A DNA stretch of 58,085 bases from Streptomyces sp. AA1529 (GTDB lineage Bacteria > Actinomycetota > Actinomycetes > Streptomycetales > Streptomycetaceae): NCBI RefSeq assembly GCF_000280905.1, contig NZ_ALAP01000001.1, forward strand, positions 1 to 58,085, given 5' to 3'. The notes under the pieces are model-generated. The model searched no databases. It had not been told where the DNA came from and saw only the letters and a program-made list of their open reading frames with translations. The position numbers and the translations under genes were made by a program. Positions 18,003 through 26,673 of this stretch are shown one piece after another (the stretch's first letter is position 1; every line of letters begins with the position of its first letter).

Positions 18003-19904
18003 TTACCTCACCAACAGCACGAGCAGGGTCAGCGCCGCGAAACCGACGACGGCTTGGGCGTAGTACTGGTGCAGCAGCCCGGTCTGCGGGCGCCGGGCCC
18101 AGGAGCCGAGGCGGCGGGCCCCGGCGGCGACCGCGTCGACGGCGGCGTCCAGCCCGCGGTCGTCGGCCCGGCGCGCCAGCCGCGCGAGGGCCAGGCCGCC
18201 GCGCCCGAGCTGCCGTACGGCGCCGTCCACCACCCGGTCGTCGAAGGCGGCCAGCGCCCGGGCGAGTGCCATGACGGGCCGTACGAGCAGCAGATGTGCG
18301 GCGCGGTCCAGGCCCAGCCAGCGCTCGGCCCAGCGCACGGTGGGGCGCGGGCGGGAGGCGGCGCCCTGGGAGCGGGCGACGCGCGGCAGCCATGTCCAGG
18401 CGGCGCCCGCCGCGCCGAGGGCGACCGCTGCGGAGACGACGGCTTCCCAGGGGTGGAGCGGGGGCCGGTCACCGGTGCCGAGCAGGGCGCTGAGCCAGTC
18501 GGCGGGGCCGGGCAGGACGAGCACCCCCAGGACGGCCCCGGCGCAGGCGAGCGCCCACAGCGGCAGCAGCGCGGAGAGGGCGGGGCGCTGCCGGTGGCCG
18601 GGCCGTTCGACGGCGTCCCCGTGGCCCCCGGCGTTCGGTTCGCCGGGCAGCGGGCGGGTGACGTACCAGAGCGCCTTGACGCTGTAGACCGCCGCGAGGG
18701 CGCTTGCGGCCAGGGCGATGGTGTACAGGGCGGGGTCGTCGGCGCGGGCGGCGCCGAGCACCTGGTCCTTGGCCGCCCACAACGACAGCGGCGGCAGCCC
18801 GGCCAGCGCCAGCGCGCCCGCCGCGAAGGCGGCACCCACCGACGGCCACCGCCGGGCGGCGCCACGGAGCGCGGGCAGTTGCCGGGTGCCGAGCGCGGTC
18901 AGCCAGATTCCGGCGGCCAGGAACAGCCCGGACTTCACGGCGGCGTGTGCGACCAGTTGCACGGTGCCCGCGGCCACTCCCCCGCTGCCCGCCGCGAGCA
19001 CCATGAAGCCCACCTGCGCCGAGGTGGAGGCGGCCAGCAGTTGTTTGACGTCGCGCTGGGCGACGGCGACCACGCCCAGCAGCAGTGCGGTGAGCGCACC
19101 GGTCCAGGCGGTCAGCGGACCGGCCCAGTGTGTCGCGGTCAGCAGTGGGGACAGCCGCAGCAGCAGATAGGCGCCGGCGGCGACCATGGTGGCCGAGTGC
19201 AGCAGCGCGGAGACCGGGCTGGGGCCCTCCATCGCCCGCGACAGCCAGAAGGAGAAGGGCAGTTGCGCGGATTTGCCCAGCGCCGCGAGGACGACGCCGG
19301 CGCCGGTCACGTGCAGCCAGACCCCGTCGGCCTGCGGCAGCGCGGCCAGTTGCAGGGAGCCGACGCCTCCGGCCAGGGCGGCTCCCGCCGCCAGGTAGAG
19401 GCCCAGGTCGGCGGCCCGGGTGGTCAGGAACGCGGTGTCCGCGGCGCGCGCCCGGCCCGGCTGCCGCCACCGGTAGCCGATCAGGGCCCAACTCGCGGCG
19501 CCCATCACCTCCCAGGCCATCAGCAGCAGGGCCAGTGTGGTCGCGGTGACGGTGACGAGCATGGCGGCGGCGAACAGCAGCAGCAGTCCGAAGTAGCGCC
19601 CACGGTTCTCGTCCGGGCCCGCCTCCCGGACGGAGAAGACCAGCACGGCGGTGGTGACCGCGGCCACGGTGACCACCATGACCGCCGAGAGTCCGTCCAC
19701 CCGCAGTCCGGCCCGGATCCCGGCGAACAGCGGGGCGCTCGCCTGGGGCCGGGTGACCGCGGCGGCGACGGCCAGCGCCAGCGTCGCGGCCCCGGCGGCC
19801 GGGGCGGCGATCGGGGCGCGGGTGTTCCAGCGGCGTCCGCCGAGGCAGAGCGCGGTGCCGGCGCCGAGGGGAAGGGCGAGCAGTGCCCACAGCAGTGCGC
19901 TCAT
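18003..19904 (-). CDS. nuoL: NADH-quinone oxidoreductase-like subunit L
   Basis: Product of 633 residues, normal for NuoL. Motifs: LMAWEVMGAASWALIGY (conserved Glu present), GKSAQLPFSFWLSRAMEGPS (Lys present), PVSALLHSATMVAAGAYLL and QRDVKQLLAASTSAQVGFM. The C-terminal ~150 residues would form the lateral helix. ATG overlaps the nuoK stop (ATGA). Confidence 0.92.
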   Translation of the reverse strand: MSALLWALLALPLGAGTALCLGGRRWNTRAPIAAPAAGAATLALAVAAAVTRPQASAPLFAGIRAGLRVDGLSAVMVVTVAAVTTAVLVFSVREAGPDENRGRYFGLLLLFAAAMLVTVTATTLALLLMAWEVMGAASWALIGYRWRQPGRARAADTAFLTTRAADLGLYLAAGAALAGGVGSLQLAALPQADGVWLHVTGAGVVLAALGKSAQLPFSFWLSRAMEGPSPVSALLHSATMVAAGAYLLLRLSPLLTATHWAGPLTAWTGALTALLLGVVAVAQRDVKQLLAASTSAQVGFMVLAAGSGGVAAGTVQLVAHAAVKSGLFLAAGIWLTALGTRQLPALRGAARRWPSVGAAFAAGALALAGLPPLSLWAAKDQVLGAARADDPALYTIALAASALAAVYSVKALWYVTRPLPGEPNAGGHGDAVERPGHRQRPALSALLPLWALACAGAVLGVLVLPGPADWLSALLGTGDRPPLHPWEAVVSAAVALGAAGAAWTWLPRVARSQGAASRPRPTVRWAERWLGLDRAAHLLLVRPVMALARALAAFDDRVVDGAVRQLGRGGLALARLARRADDRGLDAAVDAVAAGARRLGSWARRPQTGLLHQYYAQAVVGFAALTLLVLLVR

Positions 19905-20206
19905 CCCTTCAGGTCCTCCGCCATGTCGGTCATGTCGACCTGGCGGGCGCGGTAGATCGCGGTCGTGACGGCGAACCCCATGGCCATCTCGACCGCCATC
20001 GCCACCACCGCGGCGACGATGACGACTTGCCCGTCGGCACCGGCGGGGGCGAGGAAGTGCCAGAACGCGGCGGCGGCGACGATGATGCCGCCGATCATCA
20101 GCTCGATCCCCATCATGATCATGACGATGGACTGCTGGGACAGCGCCCCGAACAGCCCGACGCTGAACAGGCCGGCCGCGAGTACGCAGACGAGTTCGAA
20201 GGTCAC
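19901..20206 (-). CDS. nuoK: NADH-quinone oxidoreductase-like subunit K
   Basis: Product of 101 residues with three membrane helices. Both membrane Glu residues of NuoK are present (MMGIELMIGG and AMAVEMAMGFAV). GTG start overlaps the nuoJ stop (GTGA). Confidence 0.9.
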   Translation of the reverse strand: MTFELVCVLAAGLFSVGLFGALSQQSIVMIMMGIELMIGGIIVAAAAFWHFLAPAGADGQVVIVAAVVAMAVEMAMGFAVTTAIYRARQVDMTDMAEDLKG

Positions 20207-20763
20207 CGTCCCACTCCTCCCCCGACGGGGTCCCGGGGCGTACGCCGCTCGAGCGCGTCGCCGAAGCGGTCGTAGCGGCCCCGCCGAGTGGCCAGCACGG
20301 TGGCCCCGACGATCGTGGCCAGCAGCACGAAACCGAGCACGATCATGGTGAGCATCTGTCCGCCCATCAGCGCCCTGCCGACCTGCACGGTGGTGTCCGG
20401 CGGCGGCCCGCCCCGCCGCGCCGGCCAGGGCACCAAGAAGACCGCGGCGACGAGCGCGGCGAACACCGCGGCGCTGACGGCCGACGAGCCGCGTTTGTTG
20501 TGCAGCATCGACATGGGCATCAGGCCCGCGGGGTTCATCATGTAGGCGATCATGAAGACGGCCATCACCACCATCTCCATGATCATCATCAGTACGGTCA
20601 CCACACCCAGGTAGGGCAGTCCGAGCAGCGCCACCACGCCGCCGACGCAGCACAGCGAGAGCAGCAGCGCGAAAGTGGCCCGCGCCATCGAGTCGCAGCG
20701 GAAGACCAGCACACCGCCGGCCAGGGCGAGCACGCCCAGCACCGCCAGCAGCACGGATTCCAC
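20203..20763 (-). CDS. nuoJ: NADH-quinone oxidoreductase-like subunit J
   Basis: Product of 186 residues with five membrane helices and the conserved helix LGVVTVLMMIMEMVVMAVFM. GTG start preceded by a strong AAGGAGGAGG ribosome site. The upstream in-frame extension is non-coding-like. The only wide gap in the nuo block (56 bp) lies just upstream. Confidence 0.88.
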   Translation of the reverse strand: MESVLLAVLGVLALAGGVLVFRCDSMARATFALLLSLCCVGGVVALLGLPYLGVVTVLMMIMEMVVMAVFMIAYMMNPAGLMPMSMLHNKRGSSAVSAAVFAALVAAVFLVPWPARRGGPPPDTTVQVGRALMGGQMLTMIVLGFVLLATIVGATVLATRRGRYDRFGDALERRTPRDPVGGGVGR

Positions 20764-20819
20764 GTCGTCCCTCCTCCTTCGGTCGGCCGTCGGCGGGCTG
20801 CCGACGGGATCGCGGCAGT

Positions 20820-21749
20820 TCAGCGTCCGAGTACCAGCAGCGCGGGCACGAGTACCTGCACGAGGGTCAGCGGCACCAGGACGACCCAGGCGAACTCGAC
20901 GTACCGGTCGGCCCGCACCACCGGCATCCGGCGCAGCACCCACACCAGCCCGGCGAGCACCGCGAGGGTCTTGAGTGCGGACCAGGCCCAGCCGGGCAGT
21001 CCGGGCCCCGCACCGCCGCCGAGGTACAGCGGCACGGCCATCGCCGCGCCGGACGTCAGCCACAGCCACCGGCCCGCCTCCAGCAGCAGCCGGTCGGCTC
21101 CCGAGGTCTCCCCCAGCACCCCCGCGGCGACGTCCTCGCCCGCCGGGTAGCGGAACGGCCCCAGAAAGCTGAACGCCAGCACACCCGCCAGGTAGACGGC
21201 GAACGCGACCGGCATCCACACCGCGAACCACAGGCCGTGCTGGGCCTGCGCGATGTCGCCCACCCGCAGCGACTCGGCCGCCGTGGCGGCGGAGATGAGG
21301 GCGAACATCAGCGGCAGTTCGTAGGCCAGCCCCTGGGCGACGAAGCGGTAGCCGCCGATCAGCGAGAACGCCGCGTTCGGGCCCCAGCCGGCCAGCCACA
21401 GGCCGGCCCAGGTGAGCACCTCCATCGCGTTGAACCACACGACGCCGACCGACAGATCGGCGACCGCCGTCCCGCCGAACGGAATCACCAGGGCGGACAG
21501 CACCGCCGCCACGGGTACGGTCACCACCCCCAGCCGCCACAGCAGCCGGTCCGCGGCCGGAAGCCGCCGGGGCTGCGCGCCCAGCAGCCGGGGCACCTCC
21601 AGCAGAGGGCGCAGCGCGGTCCGGACGGTCGCCGGGCGCCCCGCGTCCCGTGCGGCCAGCAGCGCGTCCCCGGCGACCGCCAGCACCGCCCCGGCCAGCA
21701 ACAGCACGGGCGCGGCCAGCAGCGACCACCAGGCTGCGGTCTCAGTCAC
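20820..21749 (-). CDS. nuoH: NADH-quinone oxidoreductase-like subunit H
   Basis: Product of 309 residues with about eight membrane helices. The NuoH loop motif AYELPLMFALISAATAAESL is present (in standard NuoH it contains E-E residues near the quinone channel). Also FSFLGPFRYPAGEDVAAGVL and the late VRADRYVEFAWVVLVPL. GTG start overlaps the upstream gene by eight bases; the longer 361-residue frame is rejected because its first 52 residues are Arg/Trp/Cys-rich. Confidence 0.88.
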   Translation of the reverse strand: MTETAAWWSLLAAPVLLLAGAVLAVAGDALLAARDAGRPATVRTALRPLLEVPRLLGAQPRRLPAADRLLWRLGVVTVPVAAVLSALVIPFGGTAVADLSVGVVWFNAMEVLTWAGLWLAGWGPNAAFSLIGGYRFVAQGLAYELPLMFALISAATAAESLRVGDIAQAQHGLWFAVWMPVAFAVYLAGVLAFSFLGPFRYPAGEDVAAGVLGETSGADRLLLEAGRWLWLTSGAAMAVPLYLGGGAGPGLPGWAWSALKTLAVLAGLVWVLRRMPVVRADRYVEFAWVVLVPLTLVQVLVPALLVLGR

Positions 21750-23115
21750 CCGCGCCCACCTCCCGCGGTACCGCGACCAGTTCGTCGGGGTCCGGGTCCA
21801 GGCTGGCCACGACCAGGCGTGCCGCCGCCAGTTCGGCTCCCTCCAGCAACTCCGGCAGCACCCGCACCAGCGCCGCCGACGGCCACCGACCGTCCGCCGC
21901 GCCACCCCGCGGGCCCTCCTCGGCCGGGTCCAGCGGTGTCCGGTCCGCCAGCCGGTCCACGTCCCGCACCAGGGCCGCCAGCCAGGTCCGGTAGCGGGCG
22001 GGGACGTCCCCGTCGGCCCATGCGGCGGGCCCGGTCACCCCGGCGTCCCGCGCGGCCTCGGCGGTCAGCACCCCTGTGCCGCGGGTCAGCCAGTGCAGCG
22101 TCCGGGAGCGGCCGACCCGGCGCGCGAACCGCCGCACGCCCGGCCTCAGCCGGGCGCTGGACGCGCCGTCGAGCAGGTCGTCCCGCAGCCGCCGGGCCGT
22201 GGTCGCCGCCCTCGTCCATCCGGCGACCGCCAGCAGCCGCCCGAGGCTGTCCGCGTGGGCGGCGGCCCGCCGCCGCGCCCCCTCGCCCGCGTCGACGCGT
22301 TCCCCGGCGGCGGCCCGGGCCCAGGGCTCTCCCCAGAACGGAGGCCCGGCGGCTGTGGGGCGATCTCCGAGGGGCGGCCACGCGAACCGCAGTCGCTGGA
22401 CCACATCGCCCTGCAGGGTGAGGCGGGCCGTCAGCCCGTCCGGCCAGTCGGCGAGGAACGGTCCCAACGGCACGTGGAGTCGGTCGAGCGTCAACCCGTC
22501 CCGGTCGGCCCCCTGCCCGGCCATCGGCAGTCCCCAGGGCGGCTCGGAGTCACCGTGGGAGCCGTGATCGCTGTGGGAGCCGTGATCGCCGTGGGAGCCG
22601 TGATCGCCATGGGAACCGTGGCCACCGTGGGAGCCGTGATCGCTGTCGGAGCCGTGGCCACCGTGGTCGCGGCCGTTGTCCTCGTCGTGGCCGTCACGTT
22701 CGTCCCGCCCGTTGCCGAACCCCACCGCGGACCCCGCCTCGGACCCCGCATCGGGTCCGCCGCCCGCGCGGTCCTCGTGCCGATGGCCTGCGTGCCGCCG
22801 TCCGGGAGGCGCGGCGAGTTCGGCACGGCAGCGTGCCAGCGCGTCGGGGAGGACACCGGGGGTGGCGGCACGGGCCCGGGCACGGGGTGCGGGGAGGCTC
22901 TGCCACAGCCGGTCGATCGCCGGGCGCAGCCCGCGGCACTCGGGGCCCGCGACCAACAGGACGTCGGCCTCCGCGGGCGTGCGGGCCTGCGGCAGGTCCT
23001 GGAGCCGGAGTTGGCGCTCGGCGGCGAGCCGGGTCGCCGTACCGCCCGGTGTCGTCACCAGCAGGACGTGCGGCCGGGCGGCGGCGGCCCGCAGCGGAAG
23101 GGCCGTCAGGTCCAT
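21742..23115 (-). CDS. NuoB-like/NuoD-like fusion with a His-rich linker, lacking cluster ligands
   Basis: Product of 457 residues in three parts. Residues ~1-110 resemble NuoB (AEADVLLVAGPECRGLRPAI, then DRLWQSLPAPR, the usual DVLIVAG...YEQMPEP region), but the NuoB CC...C...C ligands for cluster N2 are missing. Residues ~148-188 are a Gly/Asp/Ser/His repeat. Residues ~210-457 resemble NuoD (VPLGPFLADWPDGLTARLTL, then GDVVQRLRF; later WLTRGTGVLTAEAARDAGVT then GPAAW), without the usual quinone-site residues. Placed where nuoB-C-D would stand, between nuoA and nuoH. Probably a structural connector or remodelled Q-module; see findings. Confidence 0.7.
   Translation of the reverse strand: MDLTALPLRAAAARPHVLLVTTPGGTATRLAAERQLRLQDLPQARTPAEADVLLVAGPECRGLRPAIDRLWQSLPAPRARARAATPGVLPDALARCRAELAAPPGRRHAGHRHEDRAGGGPDAGSEAGSAVGFGNGRDERDGHDEDNGRDHGGHGSDSDHGSHGGHGSHGDHGSHGDHGSHSDHGSHGDSEPPWGLPMAGQGADRDGLTLDRLHVPLGPFLADWPDGLTARLTLQGDVVQRLRFAWPPLGDRPTAAGPPFWGEPWARAAAGERVDAGEGARRRAAAHADSLGRLLAVAGWTRAATTARRLRDDLLDGASSARLRPGVRRFARRVGRSRTLHWLTRGTGVLTAEAARDAGVTGPAAWADGDVPARYRTWLAALVRDVDRLADRTPLDPAEEGPRGGAADGRWPSAALVRVLPELLEGAELAAARLVVASLDPDPDELVAVPREVGAGD
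22551..22672 (-). repeat. In-gene 18-bp tandem repeat encoding a His-rich linker
   Basis: Imperfect repeats of an 18-bp unit (GTGGGAGCCGTGATCGCC on the plus strand) encode GDHGSH-type hexapeptides on the minus strand. The tract holds more than ten His residues and could bind divalent metal. Repeat number may vary between strains. Confidence 0.85.
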
Positions 23116-23456
23116 CGCAGCGCGCCTTCCCGCCAGGCGTACACGACACCCGCGACCAGCACCGCGAGGAAGACGAACATCTCCGTCACCGCGCTCGCCC
23201 CCACCGCGGAGACGACACGCGTCCACGGATACATGAACACCATCTCCATGTCGAAGGCGAGAAAGAGCATCGTGACCGTGTACCAGCGGACGTGGAAGCG
23301 GCTGACCGCGTGCTCGCTCGGTGCCAGCCCCGAGTTGAACGGCCCGGCGGGCAACGGGCCGGCCGGGCCGCGCAGCGCACGGGCGGCCGCGTAGAGGGCA
23401 CCGACTCCCAGCAGGGCGACCCCCAGCAGTGCCACCGCGGCGGTGAGACCGCTCAT
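23106..23456 (-). CDS. nuoA: NADH-quinone oxidoreductase-like subunit A
   Basis: Product of 116 residues with three membrane helices. NuoA motifs: FNSGLAPSEHAVSRFHVRWY and MLFLAFDMEMVFMYPWTRV (the acidic FDxE motif). The ATG at 23456 is preferred; no strong ribosome site is visible, and longer in-frame starts up to 23696 exist but look non-coding. Overlaps the next gene by ten bases. First gene of the locus. Confidence 0.88.
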   Translation of the reverse strand: MSGLTAAVALLGVALLGVGALYAAARALRGPAGPLPAGPFNSGLAPSEHAVSRFHVRWYTVTMLFLAFDMEMVFMYPWTRVVSAVGASAVTEMFVFLAVLVAGVVYAWREGALRWT

Positions 23457-23743
23457 CGGACCCGCGCCCCGGATGTGCGCCGTACCTGCCGGACTGCCAT
23501 GACCGTCGCTCCCTTCCACGCCGTTCCGTTCCGCCGGGTCCGCGTACCCCTGGGGGGCATCTTCATGCGGCGTGATCCGCTGTCGGCTTCGAGGGTGCCC
23601 GCTGCGGGTCCGGCTTCCCGGCATGCCACGCCAGCGCGGGGCGGCTCCGATCCGGGGTGCGCGAGGTGTTGTCGGGGCATCCGGCGGCTGTTTCACTGCG
23701 TGATGCCTGCGCCACGCCGGTCCGGCTCCCCCAGGGAGGCCCC
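23457..23743. other. Divergent intergenic region between nuoA and the lyase gene
   Basis: 287 bp that should hold both promoters. No clear operator was recognised. Confidence 0.4.
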
Positions 23744-26359
23744 ATGGAGATCCCCCGTCGGCATGTCCTCTCGCTGCTGTCCGCCGCGGGGCTGGCAGCG
23801 GTGCTCCCGGCGCCGGAAGCCCTCGCAGCCGACGCCGCCCCGCCCGGTGCGAACGGCCCTCCGGGCGGCGGCGCCGACGCGGGAACCGGACGGCTGCTGG
23901 GCAACGCGCGCGCGGTCCTGGCCGGTACGGCGGAGTCCAACGCGCGGCCGGAGACGGCGGCGAAGCTGGCGGCGGTCACCGAGGCGGCGCGCGGCCATCT
24001 GGCCGACATGGCGGCCGCGGACGACGGGGAGCTGTTCCGCGGCCTGCCGCTCGGCAGCAGCGACAGCCACCTCGGCACATCCTTCAGGAAGCTGTACGAG
24101 ATCGCCCTGGCCTCGCGCAGCCTGGGTGTCCCCTCCGGCGGCCCGCCGAACGACGCGGCAACCCGGCGCCGGGTGCTGGAAGGCCTCGGCCTGCTCCACG
24201 AGCGCTACTACGGCGACCAGTCGCAGGGCTACTACGGCAACTGGTTCACCTGGGAGATCGGCATCTCCACCAGCGTCACCGCCACCCTGGTCCTGCTCGC
24301 CGAGGACGCCGCGGCGCAGCAACCCGGGCTGCTCAGCCGCTACATCGACTCCATGGACGCCTATCTGCGCCACGGCAAGGACGGCGACGTCGATCTCGAC
24401 TCACGGTTCCACACCGGCGCCAACCTCGCCGACATCACCACCAACCGCATGCTGCAAGGAGCGCTGCTGGACGACGGGGCCCGGATCGGCAAGGCCCTGG
24501 AGGACCAGCTCACCGTCTACGCGACGGTGGACCCCTACCGGCTGCGGCACGGCGTGACCGACGGGCACTACGCGGACGGGTCGTTCATCCAGCACGCGTC
24601 CGTCGCCTACACCGGGTCGTACGGGAAGGGGCTGCTGGCCCGTGCCGTGCAGACCCTCGGGTTCCTGGACGGCACGGGGTACGCGCGCACCGAAGCACTG
24701 GTGCCGGTGGTGCACCGGTGGGTGACGGACGGCTTCGCCCCGGTCGTGTTCGAGGGCTGGATGATGGAGATCGTCAAGGGCCGGGCCGTCTCCCGCACCG
24801 GCGGCGGCTACGCCGACTGCGCCGCCGTCGCGGAAGCCGTCACCGATCTGACGGCATACGCGGACGGCGCACGGGCCACCGCGCTCAAGAGCTATGTGAA
24901 GTACCTGCAGAAGGTGTCGGCGGCGCCGCCCGACCCGGCCCGCTTCGCCTCCCCGCTCACCGTGGTGCGCCACGCCGCCATCCTGGCGGACGGTTCGGTA
25001 CCGGCCGAGGACCTGAACCCGGCGGCGCGCTGCACCGCCTTCGACGCGATGGACCGCACGGTGCACCGCCGCCCCGGCCACGCATTCGCGCTCGCCCGCA
25101 GTTCGGAGCGGATCAGCAAGTACGAGTACATGAGCGGCGAGAACCTGATGCCGTGGTTCCAGGGGGACGGCGCCTACTACCTCTATCTGGCCGGGGAGGA
25201 CCAGCGGCAGGCATTCGGAGCCGACTACTACACCGCCGTCCCGCCCACCGAACTGGCAGGCGTCACCGCCCCGGAGGAGCATCGCAGGACCGTACCGGAG
25301 CTGTACGGGAAGCCGTACTACGACAACCCGGACCACCCGCTGCACTTCACGCCCTCGTCCGAGTCGCAGAACACCTACGTGTACTTCCCGCGCGGCACCG
25401 CCCGCCACTCGGGCGGCGCCGTGCTGGACGCCTGCGGAGCCGCCGGGATGATCCAGTCCGACGACGTCGCCTACGCCGAACGCGACCGGCTGCCGGACGA
25501 CTTCACGGTGTACCGGAACGCGACCGCCACGAAGTCGTGGTTCATGCTGGACGACGAGATCGTGGTGCTGGCCGCGGGGGTCGGTGACCGGGCCGGGCGC
25601 GCGGTCACCACGACCGTGGACGCCCGCATCGCGCCTCCCGGCAACGCGCTGCGGATCAGCGCGGAGGGCCGGGACGGCGGCCGGCGGGCGACCGCCACGG
25701 GCACCGCACCACTGCGCTGGCTGCGGTACGCGGACGAGACGCGCGGTTCGGCCGTCGGGTACGCCTTCCTCGACTCGCCCGGCGCGGAGCGCCACCCGGT
25801 CACCGTCGGGCTGGAGACCGTCACCCGAAGCCGCCGCCTGGTCCGCACCGCGAACCCGGACACGCCCGTCACCCGACAGCTGTTCCGCGCCGGATTCCGC
25901 CAGGAGGCAGGTGCCGCGCCGCGTGCGCTGGCCTACGCGCTCGTGCCGCACGCCTCCGAGCACACGCTGCACCGGTACGGGACCCACGGCAGCCCGCTGT
26001 CCGTGCTCGCCAACACCGCCCGCCTCCAGGCGGTGCGGCACTCCGGCCTCGGTCTGCTCGCCGTGAACTGCTTCGGCCGCGGACCGCGGACGGTCGCCGG
26101 GGTACGCCTCGACGGTCCGGCCTCGGTCCTCGTCCGCCGGGAGCCGCGCCGCGGGCAGCGGCGCCACCGGGAGGTGACCGTCGCCGCCTCCGACCCCACG
26201 ATGCACCGCGACCGGCTGACCCTGCTGCTGCACGGCCGACGGCTGCGCCCGGTCTCCCCCGGGCCGGACGTCGATGTCCGCCACGTCCGCGGCGGCACCC
26301 TCCTGGTCGTCCGCACACGGCACGCCTACGGGCGCACCTTCACCGTCACCCTGCGCTGA
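23744..26359 (+). CDS. Secreted polysaccharide lyase family 8 enzyme (hyaluronate/chondroitin/xanthan lyase type)
   Basis: Product of 871 residues with a Tat-like signal (PRRHVLSLLSAAGLAAVLPA) ending near AEALAADA. PL8 features: helical N-terminal domain with NWFTWEIGISTSV, the catalytic Asn region TGANLADIT near residue 225, and catalytic His/Tyr in DGSFIQHASVAYTGSYG near 280-290. C-terminal beta-sandwich domains follow (SSESQNTYVYFPRGTARH). Cleaves uronic-acid-containing polysaccharides by elimination; the exact substrate cannot be read. GGGAGG precedes the ATG; 29 upstream in-frame codons are rejected. Confidence 0.88.
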   Translation: MEIPRRHVLSLLSAAGLAAVLPAPEALAADAAPPGANGPPGGGADAGTGRLLGNARAVLAGTAESNARPETAAKLAAVTEAARGHLADMAAADDGELFRGLPLGSSDSHLGTSFRKLYEIALASRSLGVPSGGPPNDAATRRRVLEGLGLLHERYYGDQSQGYYGNWFTWEIGISTSVTATLVLLAEDAAAQQPGLLSRYIDSMDAYLRHGKDGDVDLDSRFHTGANLADITTNRMLQGALLDDGARIGKALEDQLTVYATVDPYRLRHGVTDGHYADGSFIQHASVAYTGSYGKGLLARAVQTLGFLDGTGYARTEALVPVVHRWVTDGFAPVVFEGWMMEIVKGRAVSRTGGGYADCAAVAEAVTDLTAYADGARATALKSYVKYLQKVSAAPPDPARFASPLTVVRHAAILADGSVPAEDLNPAARCTAFDAMDRTVHRRPGHAFALARSSERISKYEYMSGENLMPWFQGDGAYYLYLAGEDQRQAFGADYYTAVPPTELAGVTAPEEHRRTVPELYGKPYYDNPDHPLHFTPSSESQNTYVYFPRGTARHSGGAVLDACGAAGMIQSDDVAYAERDRLPDDFTVYRNATATKSWFMLDDEIVVLAAGVGDRAGRAVTTTVDARIAPPGNALRISAEGRDGGRRATATGTAPLRWLRYADETRGSAVGYAFLDSPGAERHPVTVGLETVTRSRRLVRTANPDTPVTRQLFRAGFRQEAGAAPRALAYALVPHASEHTLHRYGTHGSPLSVLANTARLQAVRHSGLGLLAVNCFGRGPRTVAGVRLDGPASVLVRREPRRGQRRHREVTVAASDPTMHRDRLTLLLHGRRLRPVSPGPDVDVRHVRGGTLLVVRTRHAYGRTFTVTLR

Positions 26360-26395
26360 GCGGTCCCGGCCGAGCGGTCCCGGCCGGGGCCGCTC
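26358..26395 (+). terminator. Hairpin at the end of the lyase gene
   Basis: The 14-base unit GAGCGGTCCCGGCC occurs twice in tandem (26358-26385) and is followed by an overlapping near-complementary arm GGCCGGGGCCGCTC (26382-26395, one mismatch). Forms a strong GC stem just at the lyase stop; no U-tract. Confidence 0.55.
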
Positions 26396-26502
26396 CGCCG
26401 CCCTCCGGCGCCGGGTGCGCTCCGGCGCCGGCTGGGTACCCGGGGACAGGCGGGCCGTACGCGGTGGTCGCGGCCCGGGTGTCCGGTGAGAGGAGCGACA
26501 CG

Positions 26503-26673
26503 ATGAGTGACCAGACCCCGATGCCCTCCCAGGCGGAGGGCGAGCGTGACAACGGCTTCGCGGAGATGCGTTCCCTCTCGCCCGCCGAGCGGCGCAAGGC
26601 GGAGCACCCCGACTGCCCGCGCACCACTCCTTCGCAGGCAGAGGGCGAGCGGGAGGAGGAGCCGGGCCGGTGA
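26503..26673 (+). CDS. Small hydrophilic protein with PSQAEGER repeat
   Basis: Product of 56 residues. PSQAEGER appears near the start and again near the end, around a charged helix (GFAEMRSLSPAERRKAEHPD). GAGAGGAG lies eight bases before the ATG, and a strong hairpin follows. No known family recognised; it looks like a small, largely disordered cytoplasmic protein. Confidence 0.55.
   Translation: MSDQTPMPSQAEGERDNGFAEMRSLSPAERRKAEHPDCPRTTPSQAEGEREEEPGR

Noticed and set aside
22541..22680. Plus-strand hydrophobic repeat (VGAVIA units) opposite the His-rich linker
   Set aside because: Mirror translation of the 18-bp repeat in the nuo gene; no start, ribosome site or gene context.
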